From contig NZ_JAJHUO010000017.1 in the NCBI RefSeq assembly GCF_020859565.1, forward strand, positions 124,001-188,000: DNA of 64,000 nucleotides, read 5' to 3'. Of this stretch, positions 1-9,047 are shown piece by piece (position 1 is the stretch's first letter; each line of letters opens with the position of its first letter). Below the pieces are notes generated by a model that searched no databases, was not told the origin of the DNA, and worked only from the letters and a program-made list of their open reading frames with translations. The translations under genes and the position numbers were made by a program. This DNA is from Saccharothrix luteola (GTDB taxonomy: Bacteria > Actinomycetota > Actinomycetes > Mycobacteriales > Pseudonocardiaceae).

Positions 1-1294
1 GCTCGGCCATCAGCTTGCGGAACCCGTCCTCGTCCACGGTCAGGCCGGCCTCGGCGGCCATCTCCAGGGTGAGGTCGAGCGGGAAGCCGTAGGTGTCGTG
101 CAGCTGGAAGGCCTTGTCACCGGGCAGCGTGGCGCGGCCGTCGGACTTGACCTCGGCGGCGGCGTTCTCGAAGATCCGCGACCCGGCGTCCAGCGTGCGC
201 AGGAACGTGTCCTCCTCGGCCTTGAGCACCTGCTCGATGCGGGCGAAGCCGGACACCAGCTCCGGGTAGGACGGGCCCATGGCGTCGCGCACGACCTCGG
301 CGAACCGCACCAGCACGGGCTCGGTCACGCCGAGCAGGCGGGCGGAGCGGACGATGCGGCGCAGCAGGCGGCGCAGCACGTAGCCGCGGGCCTCGTTGCC
401 GGGCGTCACGCCGTCTCCGACCAGCAGCACGCCGCTGCGGGCGTGGTCGGCGATGACGCGGAAGCGCACGTCGTCGGTCTGGTTGGCGCCGTACTCCCGG
501 CCGGAGAGCTGCTCGGCCTTGGTGATCACCGTGCGGACGAGGTCGGTCTCGTAGACGTTGTCGACGTCCTGCAGCAGCATGGCGACGCGCTCGACGCCCA
601 TGCCGGTGTCGATGTTCTTGTCCGGCAGCTCGCCCAGGATCGGGTAGTCCTTCTTGGCGCCGCCCTCGCCGCGGACGTTCTGCATGAAGACCAGGTTCCA
701 GATCTCCAGGTACCGGTCCTCGTCGACGACCGGGCCGCCCTCCTGCCCGAAGGCGGGGCCGCGGTCGTAGTAGATCTCCGAGCACGGGCCGCACGGGCCG
801 GGCACGCCCATCGACCAGTAGTTGTCCTCGACGTCGCGGCGCTGGATGCGCTCGGGCGGCAGCCCGGCGACCTTCTGCCACAGGTCGGCGGCCTCGTCGT
901 CGTCCAGGTAGACGGTCACCCAGATGCGCTCGGGGTCCAGGCCGTAGCCCCCGTCGGCCCGCGGCTTGGTGACGAGGTCCCAGGCCAGCCGGATGGCGTC
1001 TTCCTTGAAGTAGTCGCCGAAGGAGAAGTTGCCGGCCATCTGGAAGAACGTGTTGTGCCGGGTGGTCTTGCCGACCTCGTCGATGTCCGGCGTGCGCACG
1101 CACTTCTGGATGCTGGTCATGCGCGGGGCGAGCGGCGGGGCCTCGCCGAGGAAGTACGGCTTGAACGGCACCATGCCGGCGTTGACGAAGAGCAGGTTCG
1201 GGTCGTCGAGCAGGAGCGAGGCGCTGGGCACGTACTTGTGGCCGGCGTTCTCGAAGTGCTCGCGGAAGCGCTTGATGATCTCGTGGGTCTGCAC
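1..1294 (-). CDS. alaS: Alanine--tRNA ligase, N-terminal part (runs off the window)
   Basis: Charges tRNA-Ala with alanine in the cytoplasm. The reverse-strand frame begins at a GTG with residues [14 protein letters not shown] and shows the class II synthetase core: [11 protein letters not shown], a PFKPYFLGE stretch, [19 protein letters not shown], and WNLVFMQ further on. About 431 residues lie inside the window; the editing and C-Ala domains would lie beyond position 1. Two small membrane-protein genes lie just upstream on the same strand, an arrangement I recall from other actinobacteria. An 81-bp gap separates it from the upstream gene, so it may be read from the same transcript. Identity is certain; only the 3' end is missing. 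Confidence 0.97.
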   Translation of the reverse strand, partial: MQTHEIIKRFREHFENAGHKYVPSASLLLDDPNLLFVNAGMVPFKPYFLGEAPPLAPRMTSIQKCVRTPDIDEVGKTTRHNTFFQMAGNFSFGDYFKEDAIRLAWDLVTKPRADGGYGLDPERIWVTVYLDDDEAADLWQKVAGLPPERIQRRDVEDNYWSMGVPGPCGPCSEIYYDRGPAFGQEGGPVVDEDRYLEIWNLVFMQNVRGEGGAKKDYPILGELPDKNIDTGMGVERVAMLLQDVDNVYETDLVRTVITKAEQLSGREYGANQTDDVRFRVIADHARSGVLLVGDGVTPGNEARGYVLRRLLRRIVRSARLLGVTEPVLVRFAEVVRDAMGPSYPELVSGFARIEQVLKAEEDTFLRTLDAGSRIFENAAAEVKSDGRATLPGDKAFQLHDTYGFPLDLTLEMAAEAGLTVDEDGFRKLMAE

Positions 1295-1375
1295 GGGTCT
1301 TGTCCTTCGGGAGTGTGGAAGTCACGTCGGCCGAGCCGACGATCGGGCACGGGCGCGGCGAGGCGAACGAACGAC

Positions 1376-1645
1376 CTACCCGGCGTCGTTCGCCCCACGC
1401 GCTCGCCGACCCGGCGTGAAGCCCGTCTGACGTTCCACGGTGTCTTGCAACTCCTGTTCGCGCTCCGACATTCCGGCGCGCACCTCGGCGCCGAACGAGC
1501 CGAGGGCGCCCGCCAGCTCGCGCAGGCCCTGGCCGACGTTCTCGCCGATGCCCGCGGGCGTGGCGGCGTGCGCGGCCTGACCCGCCTTGCGGGCCGCGAA
1601 CACGCCGGCGGCGATGCCGAGCCCGAACCAGAACAGCCGCCTCAT
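1376..1645 (-). CDS. Small membrane-anchored protein, DUF6167-like
   Basis: This 89-residue protein opens MRRLFWFGLGIAAGVFAARKA, a single hydrophobic N-terminal segment flanked by arginines and lysine, then a glycine/alanine-rich middle and a charged helical tail (SEREQELQDTVERQ). It probably sits in the cytoplasmic membrane with a short soluble tail. Its ATG overlaps the TGA of the preceding DUF948-like gene by four bases (ATGA), so the two are translationally coupled, and alaS follows. The family assignment to DUF6167 is from memory of the usual gene order upstream of alaS. The function is unknown. Confidence 0.8.
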   Translation of the reverse strand: MRRLFWFGLGIAAGVFAARKAGQAAHAATPAGIGENVGQGLRELAGALGSFGAEVRAGMSEREQELQDTVERQTGFTPGRRARGANDAG

Positions 1646-2037
1646 CGCCTGCCCCTGCGTCGAGTGTGCTTGCTGGGAGCCTCCTTGGCCGCGCGGCGGG
1701 CGCGGATGGCCTTGCTCACGCCGTAGGACAGCGCGGCGGCCTTGACCAGCGGCCCGCCCAGCGTGGCGGTGAACAGCGAGGTGAGCGCGGAGACGTTGCC
1801 GGTGACCGCGCGGGCGTTGGCGGTGATCCCGTCCACCCGCTCCAGCTGGGTGTTCACGTGCGTGATCGTCGTGTTCGCGCCGGTGAAGATCGGGTCGCTG
1901 TTCTGGTGCGCCTTGCGGATGGCGATCGTGGCCTCGTCCAGCGTCCGGCCGAGCTTGATCAACGGGATCGCCAGCAGGAGCACAAGCAGCACGAACGCGC
2001 CGGCGGCGACCAGCGCGGCGATCTGCCCTGGCGACAC
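1642..2037 (-). CDS. DUF948 family membrane protein
   Basis: This 131-residue protein begins at GTG, chosen because GGAGG lies seven bases upstream; longer frames would run through non-coding sequence. After VSPGQIAALVAAGAFVLLVL comes one membrane span, then a helical region (LGRTLDEATIAI, NTTITHVNTQLERVDGITANARAV) typical of DUF948, and a basic tail. DUF948 proteins are thought to resemble methyl-accepting-protein helices, but no function is established. It is the first gene of the DUF948, DUF6167-like, alaS group and overlaps the next gene by ATGA. Confidence 0.85.
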   Translation of the reverse strand: MSPGQIAALVAAGAFVLLVLLLAIPLIKLGRTLDEATIAIRKAHQNSDPIFTGANTTITHVNTQLERVDGITANARAVTGNVSALTSLFTATLGGPLVKAAALSYGVSKAIRARRAAKEAPSKHTRRRGRR

Positions 2038-2244
2038 GGATCCTCCTGGTGGATTGCACGGCTCAAGGTGGTGGCCAAGGTTACCGCGACCGCGTCGGGG
2101 CCTCCGAACGACATCGGCGCACGGCTGTGCCACGTGGTGGGACGCCGCCGCAAGACCCCCCATTTGGCGTCGATTCGATCGTCATCGCGGCGGCTAGCGT
2201 GGTGTCGCGAGTGATCGTCACACCACGCATGGTCACCGAGGGGC

Positions 2245-2286
2245 TTGACACACACCACCCGAGTAGATGAGGTAAGCCTAACCTTA
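2245..2286 (+). promoter_or_regulatory. Promoter with overlapping DtxR/IdeR-type iron box
   Basis: A perfect -35 hexamer TTGACA lies at 2245-2250. At 2268-2286 is TGAGGTAAGCCTAACCTTA, which matches the palindromic iron-box consensus TTAGGTTAGGCTAACCTAA at 15 of 19 positions. The box lies where a -10 element would be (17-bp spacing) and ends 19 bp before the first siderophore gene. An iron-loaded repressor of the IdeR/DmdR1 kind binding here would block transcription in iron-replete cells. The box is seen in the sequence; the regulator is inferred and is not in this window. Confidence 0.85.
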
Positions 2287-2305
2287 GTCGATCGTCGGAG
2301 GTGCC

Positions 2306-3688
2306 GTGTTCGCCGTCAGTCCCTCCGGACGACCGATCCCGCCGGGCCGGCCCGCCGACGTGCTGGCCAGGGCCCGCCGGGTGCTCGGCGAGGTGCCCGA
2401 GCACGGCATCGGCGCGGACGCCGCGCTGGCCCGAGTCACGACCGTGCTGGCGGAGGGTGGCATCGACCTGACCAGCCCGTTCGCCGCCGCCCACCTCCAA
2501 CCGCCGCCGCTGGCCGTCGCCGTCACGGCGGACGCGCTGGCCGGCGCGGGCAACGCCTCCCTGGACACCTACGACTCCGGTCCGGCCGCCATCGCCGTGG
2601 AGCGGTGGGTCGTCGCGGCCCTCGCCCGGTTGGCCGGGTTCGACGCCGACGCGGACGGCGTGTTCACCCCCGGCGGCACGCTGTCGAACCTGACCGCGCT
2701 GCTGCTGGCCCGGGACGCGGCGGCGGCCCGGCTCGGCCTGGACGTGCGGGCCGACGGGGTGGCCGGGCTGCCCGACCCGGCGGTGTTCTGCTCGGAGCTC
2801 GCGCACTTCTCGGTGGCGCGGGCGTGCGCGGCGCTGGGTCTCGGCGAGGACGCGGTGCGCACGGTGCCGGTGGACTCGCGCCGGCGGATGCGGCCGGACG
2901 CGCTGGCGGCGATGCTGCGCGCGGGCGGCACGCCGGTGGCCGTCGTGGCGACCGCGGGCACCACGGACTTCGGTTCGGTGGACCCGTTGCCGGAGCTGGC
3001 GGGGATCGCCCGCGAGCACGGCGCGTGGCTGCACGTGGACGCCGCCTACGGCTTCGGCGCGCTGTTCTCGGCGAAGCTGGCCGGGCTGGTGGACGGGCTG
3101 GCGTTGGCCGACTCGGTGACCGCGGACCTGCACAAGATCGGCTGGCAGCCCGCCGCGGCGAGCGTGCTGCTGGTGCGTTCGGCGGCGTTGTTCGGGCCGC
3201 TGGAGCGCTCGGTGGCCTACCTGAACCCGGAGGACGACCGGGCCGAGGGCTACGACGGCGCGCTGGGCCGGTCGTTGCAGACCACGCGCCGGCCGGACGC
3301 GGTGAAGGTGGCCGCGACGCTGCTCGCGCTGGGCCGGGCCGGGCTGGGCGCGCTGGTGGACCGGTGCCACGAGCTGGCCGGGCACGCCGCCGCGCTGATC
3401 GCCGCCGACCCGTCGTTCGAGCTGGTCGGCGGCGCGACGTTGACCACGGTGGTGTTCCGGTACCGGCCGGCCGACGAGGCGCTGGCCGACGAGGTGAACG
3501 CGCGGCTGCGGCGGGCGTTGCTGCGGGCCGGCGCGGCGCTGATCGGCCGCACCGAGGTGGACAAGGTGACGTGCCTGAAGCTGACCCTGCTCAACCCGAA
3601 CGCCCGGGAGGCGGACCTGGTCGCGCTGCTGACCCTGGTCCGCGAGGCCGGTTCCGCGGCCGAACGACTGCTGGAAGGAGCTGCATGA
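2306..3688 (+). CDS. PLP-dependent decarboxylase of siderophore operon (DesA/RhbB-like)
   Basis: This group II PLP decarboxylase makes the diamine backbone of a hydroxamate siderophore, either cadaverine from lysine or 1,3-diaminopropane from diaminobutyrate. Visible motifs are TPGGTLSNLTALL, the aspartate-containing WLHVDAAYGFG, and HKIGWQP, whose lysine (about residue 277) should carry PLP. The length of 460 residues is normal for the family. The start is GTG with GGAGG four bases upstream. It heads a tightly coupled five-gene operon behind the iron box. No aminotransferase for diaminobutyrate is present, which favours lysine as substrate, but the active site alone does not settle this. Confidence 0.93.
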   Translation: MFAVSPSGRPIPPGRPADVLARARRVLGEVPEHGIGADAALARVTTVLAEGGIDLTSPFAAAHLQPPPLAVAVTADALAGAGNASLDTYDSGPAAIAVERWVVAALARLAGFDADADGVFTPGGTLSNLTALLLARDAAAARLGLDVRADGVAGLPDPAVFCSELAHFSVARACAALGLGEDAVRTVPVDSRRRMRPDALAAMLRAGGTPVAVVATAGTTDFGSVDPLPELAGIAREHGAWLHVDAAYGFGALFSAKLAGLVDGLALADSVTADLHKIGWQPAAASVLLVRSAALFGPLERSVAYLNPEDDRAEGYDGALGRSLQTTRRPDAVKVAATLLALGRAGLGALVDRCHELAGHAAALIAADPSFELVGGATLTTVVFRYRPADEALADEVNARLRRALLRAGAALIGRTEVDKVTCLKLTLLNPNAREADLVALLTLVREAGSAAERLLEGAA

Positions 3689-5388
3689 CACCCGATCCGC
3701 TTGAGGGCGACCCGCGGTCGACCGCCGAGCACGCGCACCTGGAGGCGTTGTTGCGCTGTTGGGTGCGGGAGCGGAACGTGCCGGTGACGGACCAGGTGCG
3801 CATCGAGGTGCTCGGGGTGCCCTTGGAGGCGGACGTGCGGTACTGGTCCCCCACCGGGCGGCACCGGTTCGGGCCCGTGACGTTGGCCGGCAGAGCCGCG
3901 GATCCGGTGGTGGCGGCGGCGTTGGTCGGCGCGGAGCTGGCCTCCGGCGGAGCCGGAAACCGGACGACCGCTGACGGAGTCACCGGCGCAGCCGGCAATC
4001 ACACGGCCGACCTGGTGGAGCGCACGGCCGAGTCGGTGCGCCGGGTGGCGGAGTTCGTGGCCTACCGGCGGCGTGAGCCGGTGGGGCCCGCGGACCGGTT
4101 CCTGGACGCCGAGCAGCGGCTGATGCTCGGGCACCTGCACCACCCCGCGCCCAAGAGCCGGGACGGCCTGTCCGACGCCGACAACGCCCGGTACGCGCCG
4201 GAGCTGCGCGGGTCGTTCCCGCTGTTCTGGTTCTCGGCGGCGCGGGAGGTCGTGTCGCACGGCTCCGTGGCCGGTCCGGACGCGCTGACGCTGATGTCGG
4301 CGTTGGCCGGGCGCACCCCCGAGCCGGGCCGGGTGCTGGTGCCGGCGCACCCGTGGCAGGCGCACGACCTGCTGAGCAGGCCGCGGATCGCGTCGTTGAT
4401 CTCGCGCGGGCTGCTGGAGCCGCTGGGCGAGTTCGGGCCCGCGTGGTCGCCGACCTCCAGCCTGCGCACGGTGTACCGGACCGGCGCGCCGGTGATGCTG
4501 AAGCTGTCGCTCGGCCTGCGGATCACGAACTCGCGGCGCGAGTCGACCTCCACCGAGCTGCGCCGCGGCTCGGAGGTGCACCTGCTGCTGGAGTCCGGCT
4601 ACGCGGCCGGCACGGAGAAGGCGCACCCGGAGTTCAGCGTCGTGCGCGACCCGTCGTGGCTCGCGGTGGACGAGGGCGGCGACGTCACCGGGCTGGACGT
4701 GGCCGTGCGCGAGGTGCCGCACGACCTCGGCGACTCGCGGTGCCTGGCCGGGATGGTCGCGCCGCGGCCGGGCATCGGGCGGTCCCTGCTGGGCGAGCTG
4801 GTGCTGCGGCTGAACGCGGCCGAGTGGGTCGCCGACTACACCGACCGCGTGCTGGTGCCGATGCTGCGCCTGTACGCGGAGACCGGCATCGGGCTGGAGG
4901 CGCACCAGCAGAACACGCTGGTGCGGCTGGACCCGGCGGGCCGGGTGGTCGGCGGGCGGTACCGCGACAACCAGGGCTACTACCTGGCGTCCTCGCACCT
5001 GCCGCGGGTGCTGGAGCGGCTGGGCGTCGAGGAGTCGACGCTGGCCGTGGTGGACGACGCGGTCGTGGACGACCGGCTCACCTACTACCTGCTGCGCAAC
5101 CAGGCGTTGGCGGTGATCGGCTGCCTCGGGGTGGAGGGGCTGGCCGACGAACGCGACCTGCTCGGCGTGATGGCGGCACGGCTGGAGGCGGCGCTGCCCG
5201 CGCTGGCGGAGGCGGGCCCGGACGGCGACCGGCTGGCCCGGCGGTGGCTGGAGGCGGACGTGCTGCCGTGCAAGGCGAACCTGCTGACCAGGCTGGAGGG
5301 CATCGACGAGGTGCTCGCGCCGCTGGACGCGCAGTCGGTGTACTTCGACGCGCCCAACCCGTTGCGGGAGGGCAGGTGCGCCCGGTGA
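3685..5388 (+). CDS. IucA/IucC-type NIS siderophore synthetase (first copy)
   Basis: A 567-residue NRPS-independent siderophore synthetase, an ATP-dependent ligase joining a carboxylate such as citrate to a hydroxylated amine. Family signatures are LGHLHHPAPKSRDG, the VPAHPWQ segment, SSLRTVYR, LKLSLGLRITNSRR and the metal/ATP region EAHQQNTL followed by GGRYRDNQGYY. The start overlaps the decarboxylase stop by ATGA. By position it corresponds to RhbC of rhizobactin 1021. A second family member closes the operon, so the two probably condense two amine arms onto one citrate in turn. A short Gly/Thr-rich insertion around residues 88-110 is of no obvious meaning. Confidence 0.93.
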   Translation: MTPDPLEGDPRSTAEHAHLEALLRCWVRERNVPVTDQVRIEVLGVPLEADVRYWSPTGRHRFGPVTLAGRAADPVVAAALVGAELASGGAGNRTTADGVTGAAGNHTADLVERTAESVRRVAEFVAYRRREPVGPADRFLDAEQRLMLGHLHHPAPKSRDGLSDADNARYAPELRGSFPLFWFSAAREVVSHGSVAGPDALTLMSALAGRTPEPGRVLVPAHPWQAHDLLSRPRIASLISRGLLEPLGEFGPAWSPTSSLRTVYRTGAPVMLKLSLGLRITNSRRESTSTELRRGSEVHLLLESGYAAGTEKAHPEFSVVRDPSWLAVDEGGDVTGLDVAVREVPHDLGDSRCLAGMVAPRPGIGRSLLGELVLRLNAAEWVADYTDRVLVPMLRLYAETGIGLEAHQQNTLVRLDPAGRVVGGRYRDNQGYYLASSHLPRVLERLGVEESTLAVVDDAVVDDRLTYYLLRNQALAVIGCLGVEGLADERDLLGVMAARLEAALPALAEAGPDGDRLARRWLEADVLPCKANLLTRLEGIDEVLAPLDAQSVYFDAPNPLREGRCAR

Positions 5389-5963
5389 GCCACCTCGACG
5401 CCTACCGGCCGACCGACGACCTGTCGGCCGTGCCCGGTCCCCCGCTGCCGGTGCTCTCGGGCGGCTGGCGGGCCCGCGCGGTCGACCCGGACACCCGCGA
5501 CCTCGACCTGGTGCACCGCTGGATGCAGGCGCCGCACGTGGTCGCGTTCTGGCACCAGGCGTGGCCGCGCGAGCGGTGGGAGCAGGAGCTGCGGACGCAG
5601 CTGTCCGGGCGGCACTCGTTGCCGGTGCTGGTGAGCCGGGGCGAGGACCCGGTGATCTACCTGGAGGTGTACCGGGCGGCGCGGGACGTGGTCGCGCAGG
5701 TCTACCAGGCCCGGCCGCACGACCTCGGGCTGCACGTCGCCGTCGGCGAGCTGGCGATGACCGACCAGGGGCTGGTGCGCAAGCTGCTGCCGGAGGTGAC
5801 GGCGGCGCTGTTCGACGCCGACCCGCGGTGCACGCGGGTGCTGCTGGAGCCGGACGTGCGCAACCGGCGGGCGATCGCGTCGTTCACCGCGGGCGGGTTC
5901 GCGCCGGTGGGCGAGGTGTTGTTGCCGGACAAAGTGGCCCTGCTGATGGTGCGCACGCGATGA
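5376..5963 (+). CDS. Siderophore N-acyltransferase, IucB/RhbD-like GNAT
   Basis: A 195-residue GNAT-fold enzyme of the IucB/AlcB type that would acylate the hydroxylamine made by the neighbouring monooxygenase, most likely with acetyl-CoA. The region VHRWMQAPHVVAFWHQAW and the core LHVAVGELAMTDQGLVRKLL plus EPDVRNRRAIASFTAGGF are characteristic. The start is uncertain: GTG 5376 has GGGAGGG three bases before it, while GTG 5385 gives the GTGA overlap seen elsewhere in this operon; the choice changes only three residues. Its stop overlaps the ATG of the next gene by ATGA. The acyl donor cannot be read from the sequence. Confidence 0.9.
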   Translation: MRPVSHLDAYRPTDDLSAVPGPPLPVLSGGWRARAVDPDTRDLDLVHRWMQAPHVVAFWHQAWPRERWEQELRTQLSGRHSLPVLVSRGEDPVIYLEVYRAARDVVAQVYQARPHDLGLHVAVGELAMTDQGLVRKLLPEVTAALFDADPRCTRVLLEPDVRNRRAIASFTAGGFAPVGEVLLPDKVALLMVRTR

Positions 5964-7243
5964 ACGCCGACGTGGTGGCGATCGGGTGCGGCCCGTTCAA
6001 CCTGGGGCTGGCCGCGTTGGCGTCCACTGTGGACGACCTGGACGTGGTGGTGCTGGAGGCTCGGCCGGAACTGCGCTGGCACAGCGGGATGATGTTCGGC
6101 GACGCGGTGCTGCAGGTGAGCTTCCTGGCCGACCTGGTGACGTTGGTCGACCCGACGCACCCCCTGTCGTTCCTGGCCTACCTGCGTGACGCGGACCGGC
6201 TGTACCCGTTCTACGTGCGGGAGAGGTTCCACCCGACCCGGCGCGAGTACGAGGACTACCTGAGGTGGGCGGCGTCGCGGCTGCCGGTGCGGTTCTCGCA
6301 CGCCGTGACGTCCGTGCGGTGGGAGGACGGCCGGTTCGCCGTGTCGGGGCCGGGGTTCTCGGTGGACGCGCGGCACCTGGTGCTCGGGGTGGGCACCACG
6401 CCGTCGGTGCCGCCCGCGCTGGCCGGGCTCGGTGATCGGCTGGTGCACAGCGCGGACTACCTGCACCGGCCGCCGTCCGCCGAGCGGGTGACCGTGGTGG
6501 GGTCCGGTCAGTCCGGCGCGGAGATCGTGCTGGACCTGGTGCGGCGCAACCTGGACGGCGGGCCGGCGGTGGCGTGGCTGACCCGCACGCCGGTGTTCGC
6601 GCCGCTGGACTACACCAAGCTGGTGCTGGAGATGACCACGCCGTCGTACGTGCGGCACTTCCACTCGTTGCCGCAGGACCGGCGGGACGCGTTGCGCGCC
6701 GAGCACTGGCGGCACTACCGGGCGATCTCGGCGGAGACGCTGGAGGAGCTGCACGACCTGCTGTACCGGCGGGAGTGGGAGCACGGGCTCGCGCCGGTCG
6801 AGCTGCGGCCGGGTGTGACGGTGGTGTCGTCGTCGGTCTCCGGTTCGGAGGTGGTGCTGGAGTGCGCGCACCGGGACACCGGGCGGACGTTCCGGCACCG
6901 CACCGACGTCGTCGTGGCCGCCACCGGGTACGCGCAGGCCCCGACGCCGTTCCTGGAGCCGTTGGAGCCGTTCGTGCGGCGCGATCCGCAGGGCCGCTAC
7001 GTCGTGGCGCTGGACCACTCGATCGCGCTGGACCCGTCCGTGACCGGCCGGGTGTTCGTGGCGAACGCCGACCTGCACAGCCACGGCGTGGCCGCGCCCG
7101 ACCTCGGCATCGGGGCGGTGCGCAACGCGACCATCGTCAACGCGGTGACCGGGCGCGAGGTCTACCCGCTGCCGAAGCACACCGCCTACACCAGCTTCAG
7201 CGCCCCGAGCGACGAGGGGCAACCGGGAGACGACGTTGACTGA
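5960..7243 (+). CDS. L-lysine/diamine N-hydroxylase (IucD/RhbE/DesB-like flavoprotein)
   Basis: An NADPH- and FAD-dependent N-hydroxylating monooxygenase of 427 residues. It shows the FAD-binding start VVAIGCGPFNLGLAAL, the ELRWHSGMMFGDAVLQVSFLADLV segment of the family, the second nucleotide site VTVVGSGQSGAEIVLDL, and the late VVVAATGY and RNATIVNAV motifs. It turns the terminal amine of the diamine into the hydroxylamine needed for the iron-binding hydroxamate. The ATG overlaps the acyltransferase stop. Its place between acyltransferase and second synthetase matches rhbD-rhbE-rhbF. Confidence 0.94.
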   Translation: MNADVVAIGCGPFNLGLAALASTVDDLDVVVLEARPELRWHSGMMFGDAVLQVSFLADLVTLVDPTHPLSFLAYLRDADRLYPFYVRERFHPTRREYEDYLRWAASRLPVRFSHAVTSVRWEDGRFAVSGPGFSVDARHLVLGVGTTPSVPPALAGLGDRLVHSADYLHRPPSAERVTVVGSGQSGAEIVLDLVRRNLDGGPAVAWLTRTPVFAPLDYTKLVLEMTTPSYVRHFHSLPQDRRDALRAEHWRHYRAISAETLEELHDLLYRREWEHGLAPVELRPGVTVVSSSVSGSEVVLECAHRDTGRTFRHRTDVVVAATGYAQAPTPFLEPLEPFVRRDPQGRYVVALDHSIALDPSVTGRVFVANADLHSHGVAAPDLGIGAVRNATIVNAVTGREVYPLPKHTAYTSFSAPSDEGQPGDDVD

Positions 7244-8996
7244 TCTGTGGCACGAGTGCTCGGCGGCGTTGCTGGCGAAGGCGATCGGCGAGCTGTGCTT
7301 CGAAGGGCTGCTGACCCCGACCCCAGCCGACGACCCGGCCGGCTACGAGCTGCGGTTCGACGACGCGGTCTACGCGTTCTCGGCGACGCGGTCGGCGTTC
7401 GGCGGGTGGGTGGTGCGGCCGGGGTCGGTGCGCCGGGCGGCGTCCGGGATCCTCGGCGACGACGTGGTGGAGCCGTGCGACGACGTGCAGCTGTTCGTGG
7501 TGGACGCGTTCCGGCACCTGCGGGTCGACCCGGCGACGACCGCCGGTTTCCTGGCCGAGGTGACCGCGACCCTGGCCGCCGACGTGGCGCTGGCGTCGAC
7601 CGCGTGGCCGGTGGCGGAGCTGGTGCCGTTGCCGCAGGCGGAGCTCGACGGGCACCTGACCGGGCACCCGTGGCTGATCGCGAACAAGGGGCGGGTCGGG
7701 TTCTCCGCGGACGACCTGGCGCGGCACAGCCCGGAGGCGCGCACGCCCGTGCGGCTGCCGTGGCTGGCCGTGCACCGGGGGCTGGCGGAGTTCCGCGGCA
7801 CGTCGTCGCTGTCGGAGGAGGTGGTGCGGGCGCGGGAGCTCGACCCGATGGCGGTCGAGCGGTTCACCGAGTCGTTGCAGGAGGCGGGGGTCGACCCGGC
7901 GGCCTACGTGTGGCTGCCCGTGCACCCGTGGCAGCTCGACCACGTCGTGCGGACGCTGTGGGCGCCGGAGCTGGCCACCGGCCGGATCGTGGAGCTCGGC
8001 GAGTCGCCGGACTGGTACCTGCCGACCCAGGCGATCCGCACCATGTCCAACGTGGACTCGCCGACGCGGTACCAGGTCAAGCTGCCGCTGCGGGTGCTGA
8101 ACACGTCGGTGTACCGGGGCATCCCGCCGCACTGCACGCTCGCCGCGCCGGTCGTCACGCAGTGGCTCGCGGGTCTGTGGGCGGCCGACAAGCTCATCGG
8201 CGAGTGGGGCACGGAACTGTTGGGCGAGGTCGCTTCGGTGACCGTCCGGCATCCCCGGCTGTCACGGGCGGGCGCCGTCCCGTACCAGTGGCTGGAGACG
8301 ATGGGGTGCATCTGGCGCGCGCCGGTGGCATTGCGGCCCGGTGAGCGTTCGTGGTCGTTGGCGGCCCTGCTGCACGTGGACCGCGCCGGTCGGCCGCTGG
8401 TGCTGGAGTACGTCGGCGGCACCGACCCGGCGGTGTGGTTCGCCGCGCTGCTGCGCGCCCTGCTCCGGCCGCTGCTGCACGTGCTCTACACGTACGGCGT
8501 CACGTTCAACCCGCACGGCGAGAACGTCGTGGTGATCACGGACGGCGACCACGTGCCGGTGCGGGTCGCGCTGCTCGACCTGGTGGACGACGTGAACGTG
8601 TCCGTCGACCGCGTGCCGGCGCGTGGCCTGGAACCGGACGCGCACGACCCCGTGCTGCCGCGCAAGCCGTGGCCGATCCTGCGCCAGTACATCGTGGACG
8701 CCCTGCTGGTCGGCGTCTTCCGCCCCCTGTCGGCCCTGTTCCCCCTGCCCGAGGACCGCTTCTGGGGCCTGGTGCGGGGCGAGGTCGACGCCTACCGCGA
8801 CCGCTTCCCCGACCTGGCCGGCCGGATGGACTCCGGCTCCCTGACCACGCCGGAGTTCCTCCGCTACCCGCTCAACGGCTACCGCGTCACCCTGGGCTAC
8901 CAGGACCTGACCGCGCGCCCCCCGGTCCCGAGGACGGGCACCCTGCCGAACCCGCTGCACGACGCCGTCCCGATCCCGCCGGCGGACGGCTGGTGA
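7236..8996 (+). CDS. IucA/IucC-type NIS siderophore synthetase (second copy)
   Basis: A 586-residue synthetase ending the siderophore operon. The key segments are LTGHPWLIANKGR, VWLPVHPWQLDHVV, YLPTQAIRTMSNVDSPTRYQVKL and NPHGENVVVI, all typical of IucC/RhbF-like enzymes. The start is TTG, supported by GGGAGA five to six bases upstream; it overlaps the monooxygenase stop by eight bases. It should add the second amine arm to the citrate half-product of the first synthetase. The two copies are clearly diverged and not a recent duplication. No exporter, receptor or reductase gene follows, so uptake must be encoded elsewhere. Confidence 0.93.
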   Translation: MTDLWHECSAALLAKAIGELCFEGLLTPTPADDPAGYELRFDDAVYAFSATRSAFGGWVVRPGSVRRAASGILGDDVVEPCDDVQLFVVDAFRHLRVDPATTAGFLAEVTATLAADVALASTAWPVAELVPLPQAELDGHLTGHPWLIANKGRVGFSADDLARHSPEARTPVRLPWLAVHRGLAEFRGTSSLSEEVVRARELDPMAVERFTESLQEAGVDPAAYVWLPVHPWQLDHVVRTLWAPELATGRIVELGESPDWYLPTQAIRTMSNVDSPTRYQVKLPLRVLNTSVYRGIPPHCTLAAPVVTQWLAGLWAADKLIGEWGTELLGEVASVTVRHPRLSRAGAVPYQWLETMGCIWRAPVALRPGERSWSLAALLHVDRAGRPLVLEYVGGTDPAVWFAALLRALLRPLLHVLYTYGVTFNPHGENVVVITDGDHVPVRVALLDLVDDVNVSVDRVPARGLEPDAHDPVLPRKPWPILRQYIVDALLVGVFRPLSALFPLPEDRFWGLVRGEVDAYRDRFPDLAGRMDSGSLTTPEFLRYPLNGYRVTLGYQDLTARPPVPRTGTLPNPLHDAVPIPPADGW

Positions 8997-9001
8997 AGGT
9001 T

Positions 9002-9042
9002 CGGCCGCCTCGTCCGGTATCCCCGGCCGGGCGAGGCGGCCG
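9002..9042. terminator. GC-rich hairpin between convergent genes
   Basis: Positions 9002-9012 (CGGCCGCCTCG) pair perfectly with 9032-9042 (CGAGGCGGCCG), an 11-bp stem with a 19-base loop. It starts five bases after the last siderophore gene and ends six bases before the stop of the opposite-strand methyltransferase remnant. There is no T-run, which is common for high-GC actinobacterial terminators. It can serve both strands. Confidence 0.7.
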
Positions 9043-9047
9043 GGGTC

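Noticed and set aside
2081-3691. 536-residue reverse-strand frame over the decarboxylase gene
   Set aside because: Low-complexity composition and opposite a well-conserved PLP enzyme; a shadow.
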